From Owenia fusiformis (lineage: Eukaryota; Annelida; Polychaeta; Sabellida; Oweniidae), in NCBI GenBank assembly GCA_903813345.2, contig CAIIXF020000006.1:20841936-20905935 (forward strand): a stretch of 64,000 nucleotides of DNA. The letters are read 5' to 3'. Below, piece by piece: positions 24,151 to 36,383 of this stretch. The notes beneath the pieces were generated by a model, which was not told the DNA's origin, made no database searches, and worked only from the letters and a program-made list of their open reading frames with translations. The position numbers and the translations under genes were made by a program. Positions within the stretch are counted from its first letter, which is position 1, and each line of letters opens with the position of its first letter.

Positions 24151-25067
24151 CTGGGTGGGCCAATAAAAACATCCATATTTTTTATTTTTGTAATATGATC
24201 ACTGGTATGTTGGAAATATCCATAAATTATATATCATTTGAAGGATAATTCAATTTCCGACAAAGTGATGTATGATTCATAATATGTGAATGGCTATTGG
24301 TGACTCCATGGTCATTTCCGTATTATGGGGTAGTAACTGTTACAGTCGAAAACAACATTTCACTGTATGTTTTGAGCTTATACATAATATTGCATTGCTT
24401 AATCAACACTTTTAGGCTTTTGCATATAAAGAAAAGGTATTGTAGTTGAGTTTTATTGTTTGTAAATGTTGTATAGCTCTAGAAAAATCATGGAACCTAT
24501 TTTTATGCATTGTAGTTTGTTATAAAGTAAGATTGTTAGATAAATTGATATTTGCTTCAAACATGTTTTGCAAAGAAACTCAGTTGAAATTTAACCCATC
24601 TCATGATAATTTTAGCCTATAATAGGCATTATCTCCAAAATGTCTTGTAAATATGAACTATTTGATGCATATTTCTGTGCGTTATTTAGGCTATAAAATA
24701 CAAGTACCTATCAAAATGGTAAAAACTCAATAAAATTGTATATCTAAAATAATTTGCTTTCATTTGATACATAAATCAACAATTTTGACCTTCTATAATT
24801 AAACTTATATCCCTAAAGCTGACATAGGGGTTATATCTGTGTGGTCAGTTTTTAGCATTCCGTATTCAGCAATCGGTATATCATGATTTTGACCCCTGTG
24901 GTAATCGAAACGTTGTTTAAAACAAATTCTTATTTTTGTGAAATAAATTATATATTATATTGTTGGAAATTGAATTGTCCTTCCAATGATATATGATTTA
25001 AACATTTGTCTGCAATATTAAAAATGTTATAGCAAAACCAAAACATGGACGTTTTTGGCCCACCCTG
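24151..25067. mobile_element. 917 bp mariner-like non-autonomous element
   Basis: TIRs ctgggtgggccaataaaaac / inverse of acgtttttggcccaccctg, with TA duplicated at 24149-24150 and 25068-25069. AT-rich interior without a transposase frame. Confidence 0.75.
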
Positions 25068-25319
25068 TATATGGTGCATTTTAAGCATTTGTTAATGTTG
25101 TGTCGACAAATTTTACAAAATTGCTTTTTTCCTTTTTTTGTGGGGGTGAGGGGGACTGCACCAACATTACAAATCCACCAAAATTGTTGCATGCATTTGA
25201 AACAAAATCATGCAATTCTGTCATGCAATATCTTCAGTGAGTTTAGAAAACATGATTGCTATGGTGATGATTTTGTTATTTAGTTATTTATTAAATCCCA
25301 CACTCAACATGAAAATACA

Positions 25320-25790
25320 GTTCTAACCCCTCCTACCCATCCCCTATGACAATACAGCAGCAGATGACTTAACCCAATTTTCCGCTTCTGGTCTATCAAA
25401 CAAACTGGGCTAATTGCCTTAACATTATCCTAGATGATAATACAGGTAATAAGCTATTAAAGATCTAGTTTACCCTCTCCCACCCCCTCCCCCATGACAT
25501 TGTAGCAGCAGATGACTTTACCAACTCCCCGTTTCTGGTTTATAATTATAATTCAGACAATTATTGCCATGATCAAAGAAAATGGGCTACTGGCCTCAAT
25601 AATACCCTGGGAAATAATGCAGGCTTTCATTAAGATTTTGAATTTCTTCTCCCCCTCCCACCCCCTCCTCCAATGACACTGTAGCAGCAGGTGACATTAC
25701 TTAACTCTACTTCTGGTCTATAATTATCAAACATACTGGGCTGCTGGTCTCAACAATATCCTGGAGCTGGATAAATACTGCTTATATTTC
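25320..25790. repeat. Three diverged ~165-180 bp direct repeats
   Basis: Each unit has a C-rich cctcccaccccctcc patch, then gacatt/actgtagcagcagatgact, cttctggt and actgggctnctggcctcaa. Confidence 0.6.
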
Positions 25791-27465
25791 ATTAAAGATA
25801 AAAGAGAGTTGAGTAGGGTGAGCTTTTTGAAAAAGTGTCACAAATAATCTTTTTGCTCATATCATTCCAAGTCATGCTAATTTTCTGAAAGGCTCCACAT
25901 TTCTAATTTACAGATTTATAATTACTGAGGTTATATGACTTATTTTGCAAAACATCTGATGGATTCAACTTTTTTAATTCTAATGAATTTGGACATCTCT
26001 GCATTTTAAATTGTCAATAACTTCTTTATTCTATCAGATATCTAAAAAATACATTTAATGTTGTTTTTGCTGGTACTGTAAATGCTTTATAAATTCACAT
26101 TGGATGGATCATTTGATGATGTAAAATGTTTCCAGATTTGTGATAATAATCTTTACTAGTATTTGCAGAAATTGTTTGAAATATCTGAGCCCAAACTGTT
26201 TTTCATCATCAGAGCTATGTTAAAAGAACTTTCTGCAAATGTCTTGATTAAGGTGAGCTTAGCAATGTTCCCCAATATGATTTAGTGGCTGTCCCCTTTT
26301 TTAAAATGTGACATAAACTGGGGGAAATAATTCATGTGCAGAAAGTATGTTATGTCCAAAAGGCGGATTATAAAACATCTTATCTATCATATATTTCCAG
26401 ATGACTGGCTCAGGAAGTGTAATTCATGTGAACATGTTTATCCCTGGCATTGGATCATGTATATTTCATATATGGGCATGTGTATAGGACCCATTAATAT
26501 TTATTGCTAAAAATAGGCAAGTCTTGGTTGACTTAGCAATATCTTTGTTTTTCAATACAGAGCCGTTTTTCCCAATGAATTTTTCTCTTTTTTATAATTG
26601 ATGGGCTTTCAATAGCAGGGGGCGAGTGTCCGAAATCGCCGTTTGTTTTCGATATTTCGCCGTTTGTTAGAAGTCAAATATTGTCTAAGTTTTGGGGGAA
26701 AATTTAAAGTCGTCTATAGCCTATCCTTTATTTTATTCAGCGATCTTGTTTTGCACTTCTATGATTTGTAACTCAATTTCGAACTGCAATGGAACTCACT
26801 ATATTTCGTAAAGATCACATGATCCCATTGTAGTAGTTAACAACGGAGTAATTTTTACCCGTTTGGGCTATGCATTTTAGATCACTGTCTGACCACTGTC
26901 ATGTGCATAATAATTCAAATTCCAACCTTTGGTATAATCAGAGTTGTTTTTTCCACTGGACATATGCAGTTACATGTATGATTGATATAACTCTGTCCAA
27001 ACAGCCACACTACAGTCTTTCCAATGGGTGTAAAATTGTGTTAATCAGTTAAAGGCCCCATATAAAGTTTATCCACTTTGGCTTATATTGTTGTCTTATC
27101 CAATGTTATCAAAGTGTGAAATGTGAAACTTTTCATGAATTTCAAAAATGTTTTTTGAAGGACTTTTTGTTCAAAATATCGTGAATTTATTTAAAACTAA
27201 CTTTTAGAGGTCACACTTATCCTTTAAAGCGAGAATTCACACCGATGCATAGCAATCATCCTCACTTGTTTTTTGGCGACAAAATCAAGAAAATTGGTTG
27301 ATAGATGGGCGAGCAATGAAGTTATCCATGCATGAAAGTGGTTCAGGGAAAGATGCATTTCAAAATTTTAATTCTCATAGAAACCAATGGTAAAATAATA
27401 TTAAAAACATAATATATTCATCCCTTTAACCTGGTAGCAGTCAACATTGGTTTATTTTTTAAGTT
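25791..27465. other. Gene-free AT-rich stretch
   Basis: No coding exon recognised. Contains a gccgtttgtt duplication near 26,640 and one copy of a 40 bp segment shared with 30,499-30,538. Confidence 0.6.
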
Positions 27466-27560
27466 TAGCATATTTAGAAAAGATTGACATTGAAAAATAT
27501 TGCCACCTAAGTGATGTCACGATGTGGTCACTTAGGTTGAAAATATTTTCGATATGCTAA
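27466..27560. repeat. 95 bp imperfect palindrome
   Basis: agcatat..aatatt..cctaagtga is mirrored by tcacttagg..aatatt..atatgct. Confidence 0.6.
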
Positions 27561-27639
27561 ATCATTGAATTTGCACATTAGATATAACATTTTATTTTTA
27601 ACATAGTGTGTCCGTTGTTCAATCTTTATATTGGTGTTA

Positions 27640-27805
27640 AAAAGATATATAGGTTCTCATATGAGTACCTGTGCAAGATCGTCCATTCTTGATGAGCTTT
27701 GATAATTCTTCTTTATCTAGTCGCAGACGAGATAAAGAAACATTATCAAAGCGACTAGTGTCGTAGGAATTATGAATGTAGTTTCGCACAGGTGTCAACG
27801 GAACC
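27640..27805. repeat. Foldback repeat
   Basis: ctttgataattcttctttat and ctttatctcg-type arms are mirrored around 27725, with outer arms acctgtgc / gcacaggt. An open frame through it is a by-product. Confidence 0.5.
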
Positions 27806-27931
27806 AAACAGTGAACCCCGCTTTCCCGAACCTTATCTTCTTCTACCTTATCATCCTGGTGTCTCGTTAATATCACCCTTGTAATTACAATGCGAAGTTA
27901 CTTAAGCATGATAAAAAGCGTATGTGTGGAT

Positions 27932-27952
27932 GGGGGGGGGGGGGGGGGGGGG
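27932..27952 (+). repeat. Homopolymer G run (21)
   Basis: Twenty-one consecutive G. It may form a quadruplex and is prone to length change or assembly error. Confidence 0.95.
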
Positions 27953-28779
27953 TTGACCCACCACTTACCAAAAGCTGGAACATGTATACCTTTATACTTA
28001 ACCGGCCAAGTATTAACAGTACAAAAAGGAGAAAAAATCCATCAGGTCCATAATTATACACGTTCACGTACAAGTTTAAAAAAACGTGTATCTTAAATTT
28101 ATTTAGAACTACGCCTTTGTACCAGCGACACACTTTCACAATGAAACACAATGACGAAAATTGCAACTTTAGGATCTTGAAAAAAGGTGCAATATCCTTC
28201 CTGGTTAGAATAGGTTTCGACTTTCAACTAAAAACACTATATAAAATAACTATCTATACACCATCAATGCGGGGTGTCACATTCATTGCAACACACCTTG
28301 CAACAATGTCTTATGAGGGAAATTTCTTATATTGAGAAGTTTATCATCTATTGCAATCGAATACTTGTAGCTACAAAAAGCGAATTTGTTTGAGCAGTCT
28401 TAGCTCGACATATTATAAAGAAAAGAAAACAATATTTACACCATGGTATTCTTAGTAGACTGTTCAATATGAATTTCGAAGCTTAGCCAAACATCAGCTT
28501 TCTAACAAAGATCATCAAAAAAGATTTTATCAAAGTCTTCCATGCAAATGAAGGTGCGAATTCACGTTAACAAATTAAGATAAGATCCACAATATGTTTT
28601 CAAATGGTTAAATGCGCAAAATGTGTAGATATGTTTTCCTTAATAATGTGTGAGGAGGCCTTTCAGCCAATTTTCGAAAACCTAGTGAGAGCAAGTTTGG
28701 TGTAGAGGGGAGGGGGATATCTCCTGCCTCGGTCTCTCTCTTGCAAACGAGTGAAAGTGAACAGTAAAGGGGTGTATAC

Positions 28780-29215
28780 ACTGGGAGGCAAAATGGTTGA
28801 AATGGAGGCGAAACGGCCGAATTGCTTGAAATGGTTGAAATGAAAATGATTAATGAACTTAAAAGTAGGTCAGGCAAATTGATTGAAATGCTTGAAATGG
28901 CGAAACTACAATCGCAAGTAGCGAAACAGTAATTTGAAACGAAAAACGTGCTTGTTCGTTTTTTCCAATCGTTTTGCCCATTTCTTCATGAATATTGGTT
29001 GTGATTGAAAAGCTTGAAACAGCGAAACAGGCACAAACGGAAAAATTTCGATTTCCTTTTCGAAGATGTATCGAGTGAAACGTTTGAAATGCTCTAAATG
29101 ACGTAAGCATTGAAAAGTAGGAAATTATGCTTGCATTGAAACGGTTGAACTGATCTAGGATGAAGAAAATATTTATTTCTTCATCCTCAAACTGACTGAA
29201 ACAATTGAAACACAA
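28780..29215. repeat. Degenerate gaaa(c/t)gg(t/c)ttgaaa repeat field
   Basis: About 30 scattered variants of ttgaaatgg / gcgaaac / ttgaaacg with irregular spacing, all in the same orientation. Confidence 0.55.
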
Positions 29216-31589
29216 TTTACAGTGTATATATGTATCTAATTCACCTATTACAATACAACAATTCTAGTTTGTTTTATTTGTTGCTTCGTTGTAATGGTAT
29301 TGCTATATAACTCAGATTCAAGTATTTAAATAATATTTATTCAATTTCCTGGATTATCACTCTGTATAAAAGTCTGCACAATTCACAGTTGAGTTTTGAA
29401 AAGACCCAAATTTGAAGCCGGTCATCCATCTCCATAAGCCGTCTGCCCGCAAGTCAGCATTAAAGACCACTGCAGGTATAGAGGAGCTAGGTCTTGAGGT
29501 CTAAGACCATGTACAATACTCTTCTGATCATGCAATATCTATAGTCGGCGCGGTCAGACCTTTAAATATGACAATGACCTTCTCCAAGTTGTTCAACCGA
29601 CGCTGCGATTCACTCATATGTTTGAGTCATGGATACCATGGATACAGAGTTCTACTCTTGTATTGACCAAAGAGTCTACTTTTCAAAGTAGAGGATACAA
29701 TTACAATATCAAATGATGTAAGGCAAATTTAATTCCCTCCAGTTGTTGCATTTCAACTTTGACATGTGATGTACAAAGTCTCTGTAACTCTCTGCGTGCA
29801 ATGTTGCCCCGGGTATTGTGAAATTATTTTACCATAGCAACCATAACTCTACCTGAATTGCATAATTTTTGTCGAAACTTTGCAATTGTAGATACAATAC
29901 ATGAAGGTACATTATGTAAAATTTTGGAGACAATTGATGCATATCTAACAGAATACCAGGACCAGTCCTGTTACTTTTGGAACACCCTGTATGTCACCAT
30001 TTCTGGCAATATCTGGAAGTGGTAAAAAACTAAAATGAATCTGATATACACATAATCACAAGTGAATCATCTATTAATACATCACTCTCATTTTAATAAT
30101 GAGAATTCTAGATTTTGATTTACATCAAAAGTGTTCAATTTAACAGGTGCATTTGAATTTGTAAAATGCAACCTCCGGAAGGGTAAGTTATCTTATAAAA
30201 GGTAATTGACATTCTGTATAAGTTGCCCTAGTCATTCCACAGTTCCAGGTGTTATTTTGTGGAGCCCATGTCTTGCCACATCACACGTGGAAATGACTTT
30301 GACAAACCTGCAAAAGTAAAATCTTGGACATCTTTCTTTCGGTCCATGGACTCTAAAACAACAAGAATTTGCATTGTCGGGAGCGTAAAATTGGTTATTT
30401 TGAATGCCGTCTCTTGTATTTTTCATCTGCCTCTTGTACACAGAGTTACTGAAACCACTGAATTGTATAAATCTGAGGGTGTCCTGAGATGTCCAAAAGA
30501 GCCGTTTTCCCAATGAATTTTTCTCTTTTTTATTATTGTATAAATCTGAGTGTGTCCTGAGATGTCCAAATCAGTAAAATTATCATGTTAAGTTTCTGAA
30601 TTGTTTTGATTTAAAAAATGGGGTATTTAAAAGTTGAGTTATTAAGGTCAGAGGCATAAAACTTACTTCACAATAAATTGAAAATATGTTTCATAATCAA
30701 GCAATCCATAAAACCTCAAAAAATCATTTTCAAAAGTGTGATATCACCTAAACCTGAACACTTGTTCAGTCAATGCTCCTATATGCTAAAGCATCATTTG
30801 TATAAGTATCTTAAAAAATATAGTAATTATTACATACTTTGAAGCAAATGCAAATATATATGCAAAATGTGGACATGCACAACACAATATTAACAAGGTT
30901 AAAACAGCACCGAACAAAATAAAATATGTTAATTTTATGTTTTATTTTTCTCAAAAATTTGTTGGACTGTTTTATATACATTGTACACATTTATATACAA
31001 AATGATACATAAGAACACATTAGGTGCTGAATGTTGATAATAAAAACTAATATTCAAATAAAACCAATCACTGTTTTTACAATATACCATTGTTTAGTGT
31101 TGAATGTTGATGCTGTGCTACAAAAATGGCCAGTATTAAACCATGGGCTTTCAATGCCTAAGATTAAACCAAGCTTGTATACTGTTAAACTTCCCCTATA
31201 TGTTAATTCATCTAATAGTGTATGTTATTTTGAAATGTTTCCATTTAACTCTTTGAACACTGATATCAAATGAAAAAATTTGTAATCAGGAATGTGCTAA
31301 CTAGACTCAGATTTTGTGAACATTGCAATTTAACTGTATGAAAAACAAAAAGCATCTCATTTGAGACAATTTTACAATAAAGTCAATATAAGCATGATAA
31401 TTATTTCATTCCTAAACAGCAGTTTATTACTAAAGTATGGATGTGTAAAAATGCCAACTTGTACTGAATTTCTATGATTCATTAACTAGTGTGGAAAAAT
31501 AATCAATTCCCATTTTACAATGAAAACGTATCTTGAACACTAGTCTATCTTGCACAATGGTATACTCTAAAGTTACCTTAAATATATCA
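29216..31589. other. Gene-free stretch
   Basis: No exon recognised. A mariner-type end (aacaccctgta) near 29,987 lacks a partner. 30,464-30,572 holds a 35 bp direct repeat around a 40 bp insert. Confidence 0.6.
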
Positions 31590-31830
31590 AATGACTTAAT
31601 CCTTCTGGAAGGGAGGGTTACCTCCAATAATGTAAAGTTACCTTTTATAATGAAGATATACCTTCAATAATGAAAAGTTACTTTCAATCATGAAGAGTAA
31701 CCGCCAAGAGGAAAGTTACCTTCAATAATGAAGAATTATCTCCAATCATAAAGTATTACCTTCTATTTTAGGATAACCTTCCATAACGAAGAGTTTCCTA
31801 CAATAAGGAAAAACTTCACAGCCAGAATAT
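31590..31830. repeat. Degenerate ~24-27 bp tandem repeat
   Basis: About nine diverged copies of ttaccttcaataatgaagag. Confidence 0.65.
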
Positions 31831-32239
31831 CTCTGTATGCAAATTAGACACATTAATACTATTTGAACAAAAATATCACAACTAAAATCTTGTTATTCCT
31901 GCATTGCAACCATCCACCATGAAGATATTTATGGACTTATTCGAACTAGTTTTAATAGTATTATGATTGTGAAAATAAATAAATGCTGAAGTAATTTTAC
32001 AATGGGTATATACACTACATGTACCATTCACATTAGGATGTTCTGTTATAATGCTTGTTATATATTTTAATATTTCATTCAAACATAAGCTCAGTGATAT
32101 AATTAATACTTAAAGTACATGTATAATGGGACATATTTCTTTCTGTAAATCATTGAAATAATCATTATCACACTAAAATTAATTTTGGCTTTGCCAGACA
32201 TCCCTTCGTCAATAATTCTTTCATTAAAATCCATTTTAC

Positions 32240-32830
32240 ATTACATTCCTATTACTCACATTATGTGAGTATCTGCTAGACTCACATGTTGAGTAAGTTC
32301 ATACTGAGTAGTAGAAACTATGCCTCACATGTTTAGTACATTATAGGCTTCCACCAACATGATGACAATGAGTGAATGTTCACATGTTGAGTATTTAATA
32401 TCACAAACACATTGAGTAAAATTAACCCTCACATGTTGAGTAAATAAGGACACTCAAATGCTCAGTAAACATGTACACTCACATGTTGAATATAAACATG
32501 TACACACACATGTAGACTAAACATCTTAAACTCACATATGTTGAGTAAACATATCCATCAACATGTGAAGTAAACATGTACATTCACTTTATGAGAAAAC
32601 ATGTACAATCACATGTTGAGTAAAAATGTTCACTTAAATGTTGAGTATAAACATGTACATGCACATGTAGACAAACATTTTAAACTCACATGTTGAGTTA
32701 ACATGTACACCCACATGTTGAGTAAACATGTATACTCACTATATGAGTAAACATGTACACTCACATGTTGAGTAAAAACGCTGAAAGAAAACTTGTACTC
32801 ATACCAGTGCAATGTTTAACTTACATGTGA
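32240..32830. repeat. Degenerate ~25 bp tandem repeat
   Basis: More than 15 diverged copies of cacatgttgagtaaacatgt + acact. Confidence 0.75.
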
Positions 32831-34362
32831 AAACACTCATAGTCAACATACACATATACAAGAACAAATATGTACAGTTTGCATACATAAACTAACACTC
32901 AAAAAAAATTGCACTTCAAAAGTTGGGTCAAATATTTACAAAAATAAAATTACAATGAAAGCTAGCATTTGAAACAGGTATAAGATATATTTCCAAGCTT
33001 CATCTACACTATATTTTGAGTTTGTATTGAGTAACAAAATCAGCATGTTAAAAAAGTAACAAATCTAATCTGAGATAAACTCTAATTTTAGCAATTCTCA
33101 AAAAAATGTAAAACATATCAAATATTTTTCTTGTTTTTTCTTAAGTTCCATACTTCTTGTAAATTGATAACAACACAGATTCAAGGTCATTTACATTTTC
33201 AAATTCTTAACTGGACAGATGGGAAATGTTTGTGCTAAAGTCAATTTCAATCAATTAGCGTTTCTGTTCACAACTTCACATCTTTTTATACATAAAATGT
33301 TTGTCTATTGCTATTACACTGTCTCTGTTTCAAACAAAATACTGATTTGATATTTTTACTAATATCGGACTAATACTGAACAATGGATTTCTTTAATAAT
33401 AAAAAATATCTGGGATTTCTGAAGTCTTTTGCTCACAGTACTAAAGTATAGAATGATGGATTTCTAAAATTATGTCCTCAATGAACTGACATTTAAGTTG
33501 CATCCATCACTCTAATTATCCATATTCTATGCTATTAATACCAGGTCTCTAGACACACTTTATTTTGAATGGTTTTATCAATTAAGTAATGATATTACAT
33601 AATGAAAGCCAAGCAAAACTAACAGACAAATGCTATATCACACAAAATGGATGCATTGTGAACACAATTTGGGATGTTGAGCTTGTAGAAAACAACACAT
33701 TCTCTGACTTGTGTTTAACTTGCAGAAGCGTTGAACTTTGTGACAAAATATTAGTTATGACAGATGTTACCATGACTACACATTTTAAAAAAAATCAAGG
33801 ACACTTATTTTGAAGTGATATAACATAACATAACACATATTACATGAGTAGTGTATTATGTTGCCTAGACAATAAATGAAATTATAAGTGATATTTTACA
33901 AAAACTAGGCTATAAACAGACACAAATGTTTTTAGATAAAGCCATATTATTCGAATGATTTTAGTTCCAGAAATACACTACAGCATAGCGACTGAAGTAT
34001 ATATGACTCAGTTGTTAGTTGTGCACTTATGACAAAAATTAAACGAGGTATGTCAACACAAATTAAGAAGTTGAATTTCCACTGTCTTCGCCACTTCACC
34101 TTATCACATATACCTTATACATATATTTCAATCCCAACACCGATATAATAAGACTGCATTTTTAAAATTAGTTTGATATTTTGATAAAAAGCTCAATGAT
34201 AACTGTGTATGTGTGAACAACCTCCATTTACCCTTTTCTGGTCAATGTGATTAAAAATGAAATCCACTTTTGAAATGAAAGGATTAGGGCAAATGGAAGT
34301 TTAAATAATACTCTGAATCAATTTGAAAATAAAATGCTGAAATTATTCAATAAGATAGTCGA
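32831..34362. other. Gene-free AT-rich stretch
   Basis: No exon recognised; part of it may belong to the RALGPS 3' end, whose last exon was not located. Confidence 0.5.
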
Positions 34363-34680
34363 GATGTCCTAGCTGAATGAGAATGTGTAGTGTTAATAGA
34401 ACAGACCTTTTACATGGCTGTACTGCAGTGTACTGTACTGTACTGTACTGTATTGTATATGTCCTAGCTGAATGAGAATGTGTAGTGTTAATAGAACAGA
34501 CCTTTTACATGGCTGTACTGCAGTGTACTGTACTGTACTGTACTGTACTGTACTTTACTGTACTGTACTGTATTGTACTGTTCTGTATTGTACTGTACGT
34601 ACTGAAATGTACGATATGGTACTGTATTGTACTGTGCTGTATTGTACTGTGCTGTATTGTAAAGCACTGTATTTTATTAC
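34363..34680. repeat. 96 bp duplication with (TACTG)n microsatellite
   Basis: atgtcctagctgaatgagaa starts at 34363 and again at 34459; each copy ends in (tactg)n. The second array runs to about 34672 with tattg/tgctg variants. Open frames here are repeat-driven. Confidence 0.9.
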
Positions 34681-34716
34681 TTTCTCCATTAGTGTTTGTA
34701 ATAAAAAAGCCACTAA

Positions 34717-35200
34717 CACCCCAGTCACATTTGTCGTACGGAGGGCATCAACCGCAGATCAATTAAATCAGTGTATTTCTGCGGCGAGCGTAGGAAAACT
34801 ACACTCGCCTTGCGGCCTCCGTACAGCGTATCCAGTTTTTTACAGGCCGCAGGGTCGCCGTAGAAATTATAACTCAGAGTTATAATATTTGTTCATTTCT
34901 GAGGTCCCGTAGAAATCAACTGGCTCAACAAGATTGAATCATTATTTGTCAATGTTTCACGATCACTTTTCATTTGATATTACATCCTAGCACTATGAAT
35001 AACATTTATAAATTGTCCTAATGTGAATAAAATGAAAAAGTATTATTTATCAACAGAAATTTTAAATTCAACGTGTGGCTGCCGTGGGAAATGTGACTGC
35101 AAAAGTATGAGAGCGCAGAAATTCTACGGCGAGCGTAGAAAAGCTACTGGCCGCAGAAATGATAGACCGCACGGCGGCCGTGGGAAATGTGACTGGGGTG
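34717..35200. mobile_element. 484 bp Harbinger-like MITE
   Basis: TIRs caccccagtcacattt / aaatgtgactggggtg with TAA on each side (34714-34716, 35201-35203). CpG- and GC-rich ends (tctgcggcgagcgtag, repeated inside) stand out from the AT-rich flanks. Confidence 0.75.
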
Positions 35201-35589
35201 TAAGTTATGTATTAAACTCTCTTCTAATAAACTTCACATAAATGTCCTATTTTCTCATACAATTTGGAGTACATTGACTTTACACTTGTGTACCCCATTG
35301 CTTGTTGATTCTAGTCTTTTCCTCTTTATTTTACATTTTAAACCAAGAAATCTTTCTTAAAGCTAACAGCCAAGATTAAACATCTGGCATGATTCCAATA
35401 TAAAGCAATTCATATGGAGCCTAAATGCAAATATTTAGGATTTATCATTGGGCACTTCTTTCATGGCAATTTGTTTGACACACTGTACATATTGGCTTTC
35501 CTCCCAAAGTGAATATATTATATCAGAGTTTATTGTTAATACATTGGGATTGGGCTGTATCTCACATGACATTATCTGACAGCCTATAT

Positions 35590-35915
35590 TTAATTAATAC
35601 ACTAGGTCACTGTCTGAAAGCTTGTCTTTGGCTCACCCTGTATTTTGCTAGTTATCTTTGAAGACATCGAGGAGCTTGTATCTTGAGACACCTTGTATGT
35701 AACCAAAACAGTTTATAGGGCTAATTGTTTAGAGTTTTGGCTTGTATGGGCAGACAGGGGCTTGTATCGAAATCACCCTGTATTTAGCTTATACGCTAAG
35801 GCTTTGGGTTGTATCTGTAGACACCCTGTATTTATGAGTTCAATTATGGAGCACTTATTAATGATGGCAGTTTGTATTTCTTCACTACGGTATTTTGTGT
35901 CACCCTGTATGCTAG
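35590..35915. repeat. Diverged ~60-65 bp tandem repeat with caccctgtat
   Basis: Five units, each with a gctt(g)gta run followed by tcaccctgtatt (35634, 35691, 35776, 35822, 35903 approx). Confidence 0.6.
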
Positions 35916-36291
35916 CTCTCTTCAAATGATATCAAGTTCCCAGGTGGCTGAAAATATATGCAAAAACATGTTTTAAAGATAAATTGTTGAAACAGACCAA
36001 ATGTATATCTGGCCATGCATTAAAGGGAAGTCAGCAATGTGCCTCTTCACCAGTTTGCTAATATGGATAAGACAAAATATGGAACTTTTTCAATGAATAT
36101 ATATATTTTTTACCCTACTATAGTCCAAAAGTAAGTTCCAAAGTACCGGCATTTGATTTGGTTTTCAAAAATCTACATAACAAGTGAAGAAAAAGAAAAT
36201 ATCTTAAGCGCCCGACTGTGTCAATATTTCCATTATACTATGAAGTTTATCACAGTAGCTGTGAAGTTTATCCAGCAACTGTGAGGCTTAC

Positions 36292-36383
36292 CTTGAACTC
36301 ATCGGCCTTAGTAGCAGCTGTTAAATGTTTCACCCACTCCAGGGCCTTGGCTTGTGTACCTGCCCTTAGTTTGTATACATTGC
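36292..36383 (-). CDS. RALGPS: RALGPS exon 14 (PH domain end)
   Basis: Encodes [20 protein letters not shown] then [10 protein letters not shown], the C-terminal PH helix. Donor GTAAGC, phase 0. The following small terminal exon was not recognised. Confidence 0.87.

Noticed and set aside
27637-27876. 79-codon minus-strand frame with a protein-like ending (RLDKEELSKLIKNG)
   Set aside because: It runs through both arms of a foldback repeat and has no convincing splice context or recognised homology.
30232-30516. Overlapping frames of 93 and 85 codons on opposite strands
   Set aside because: No family resemblance, and they overlap the repeat-flanked segment; probably chance.
34472-34885. 137-codon plus-strand frame rich in TVLYC
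   Set aside because: It is the (TACTG)n repeat translated.
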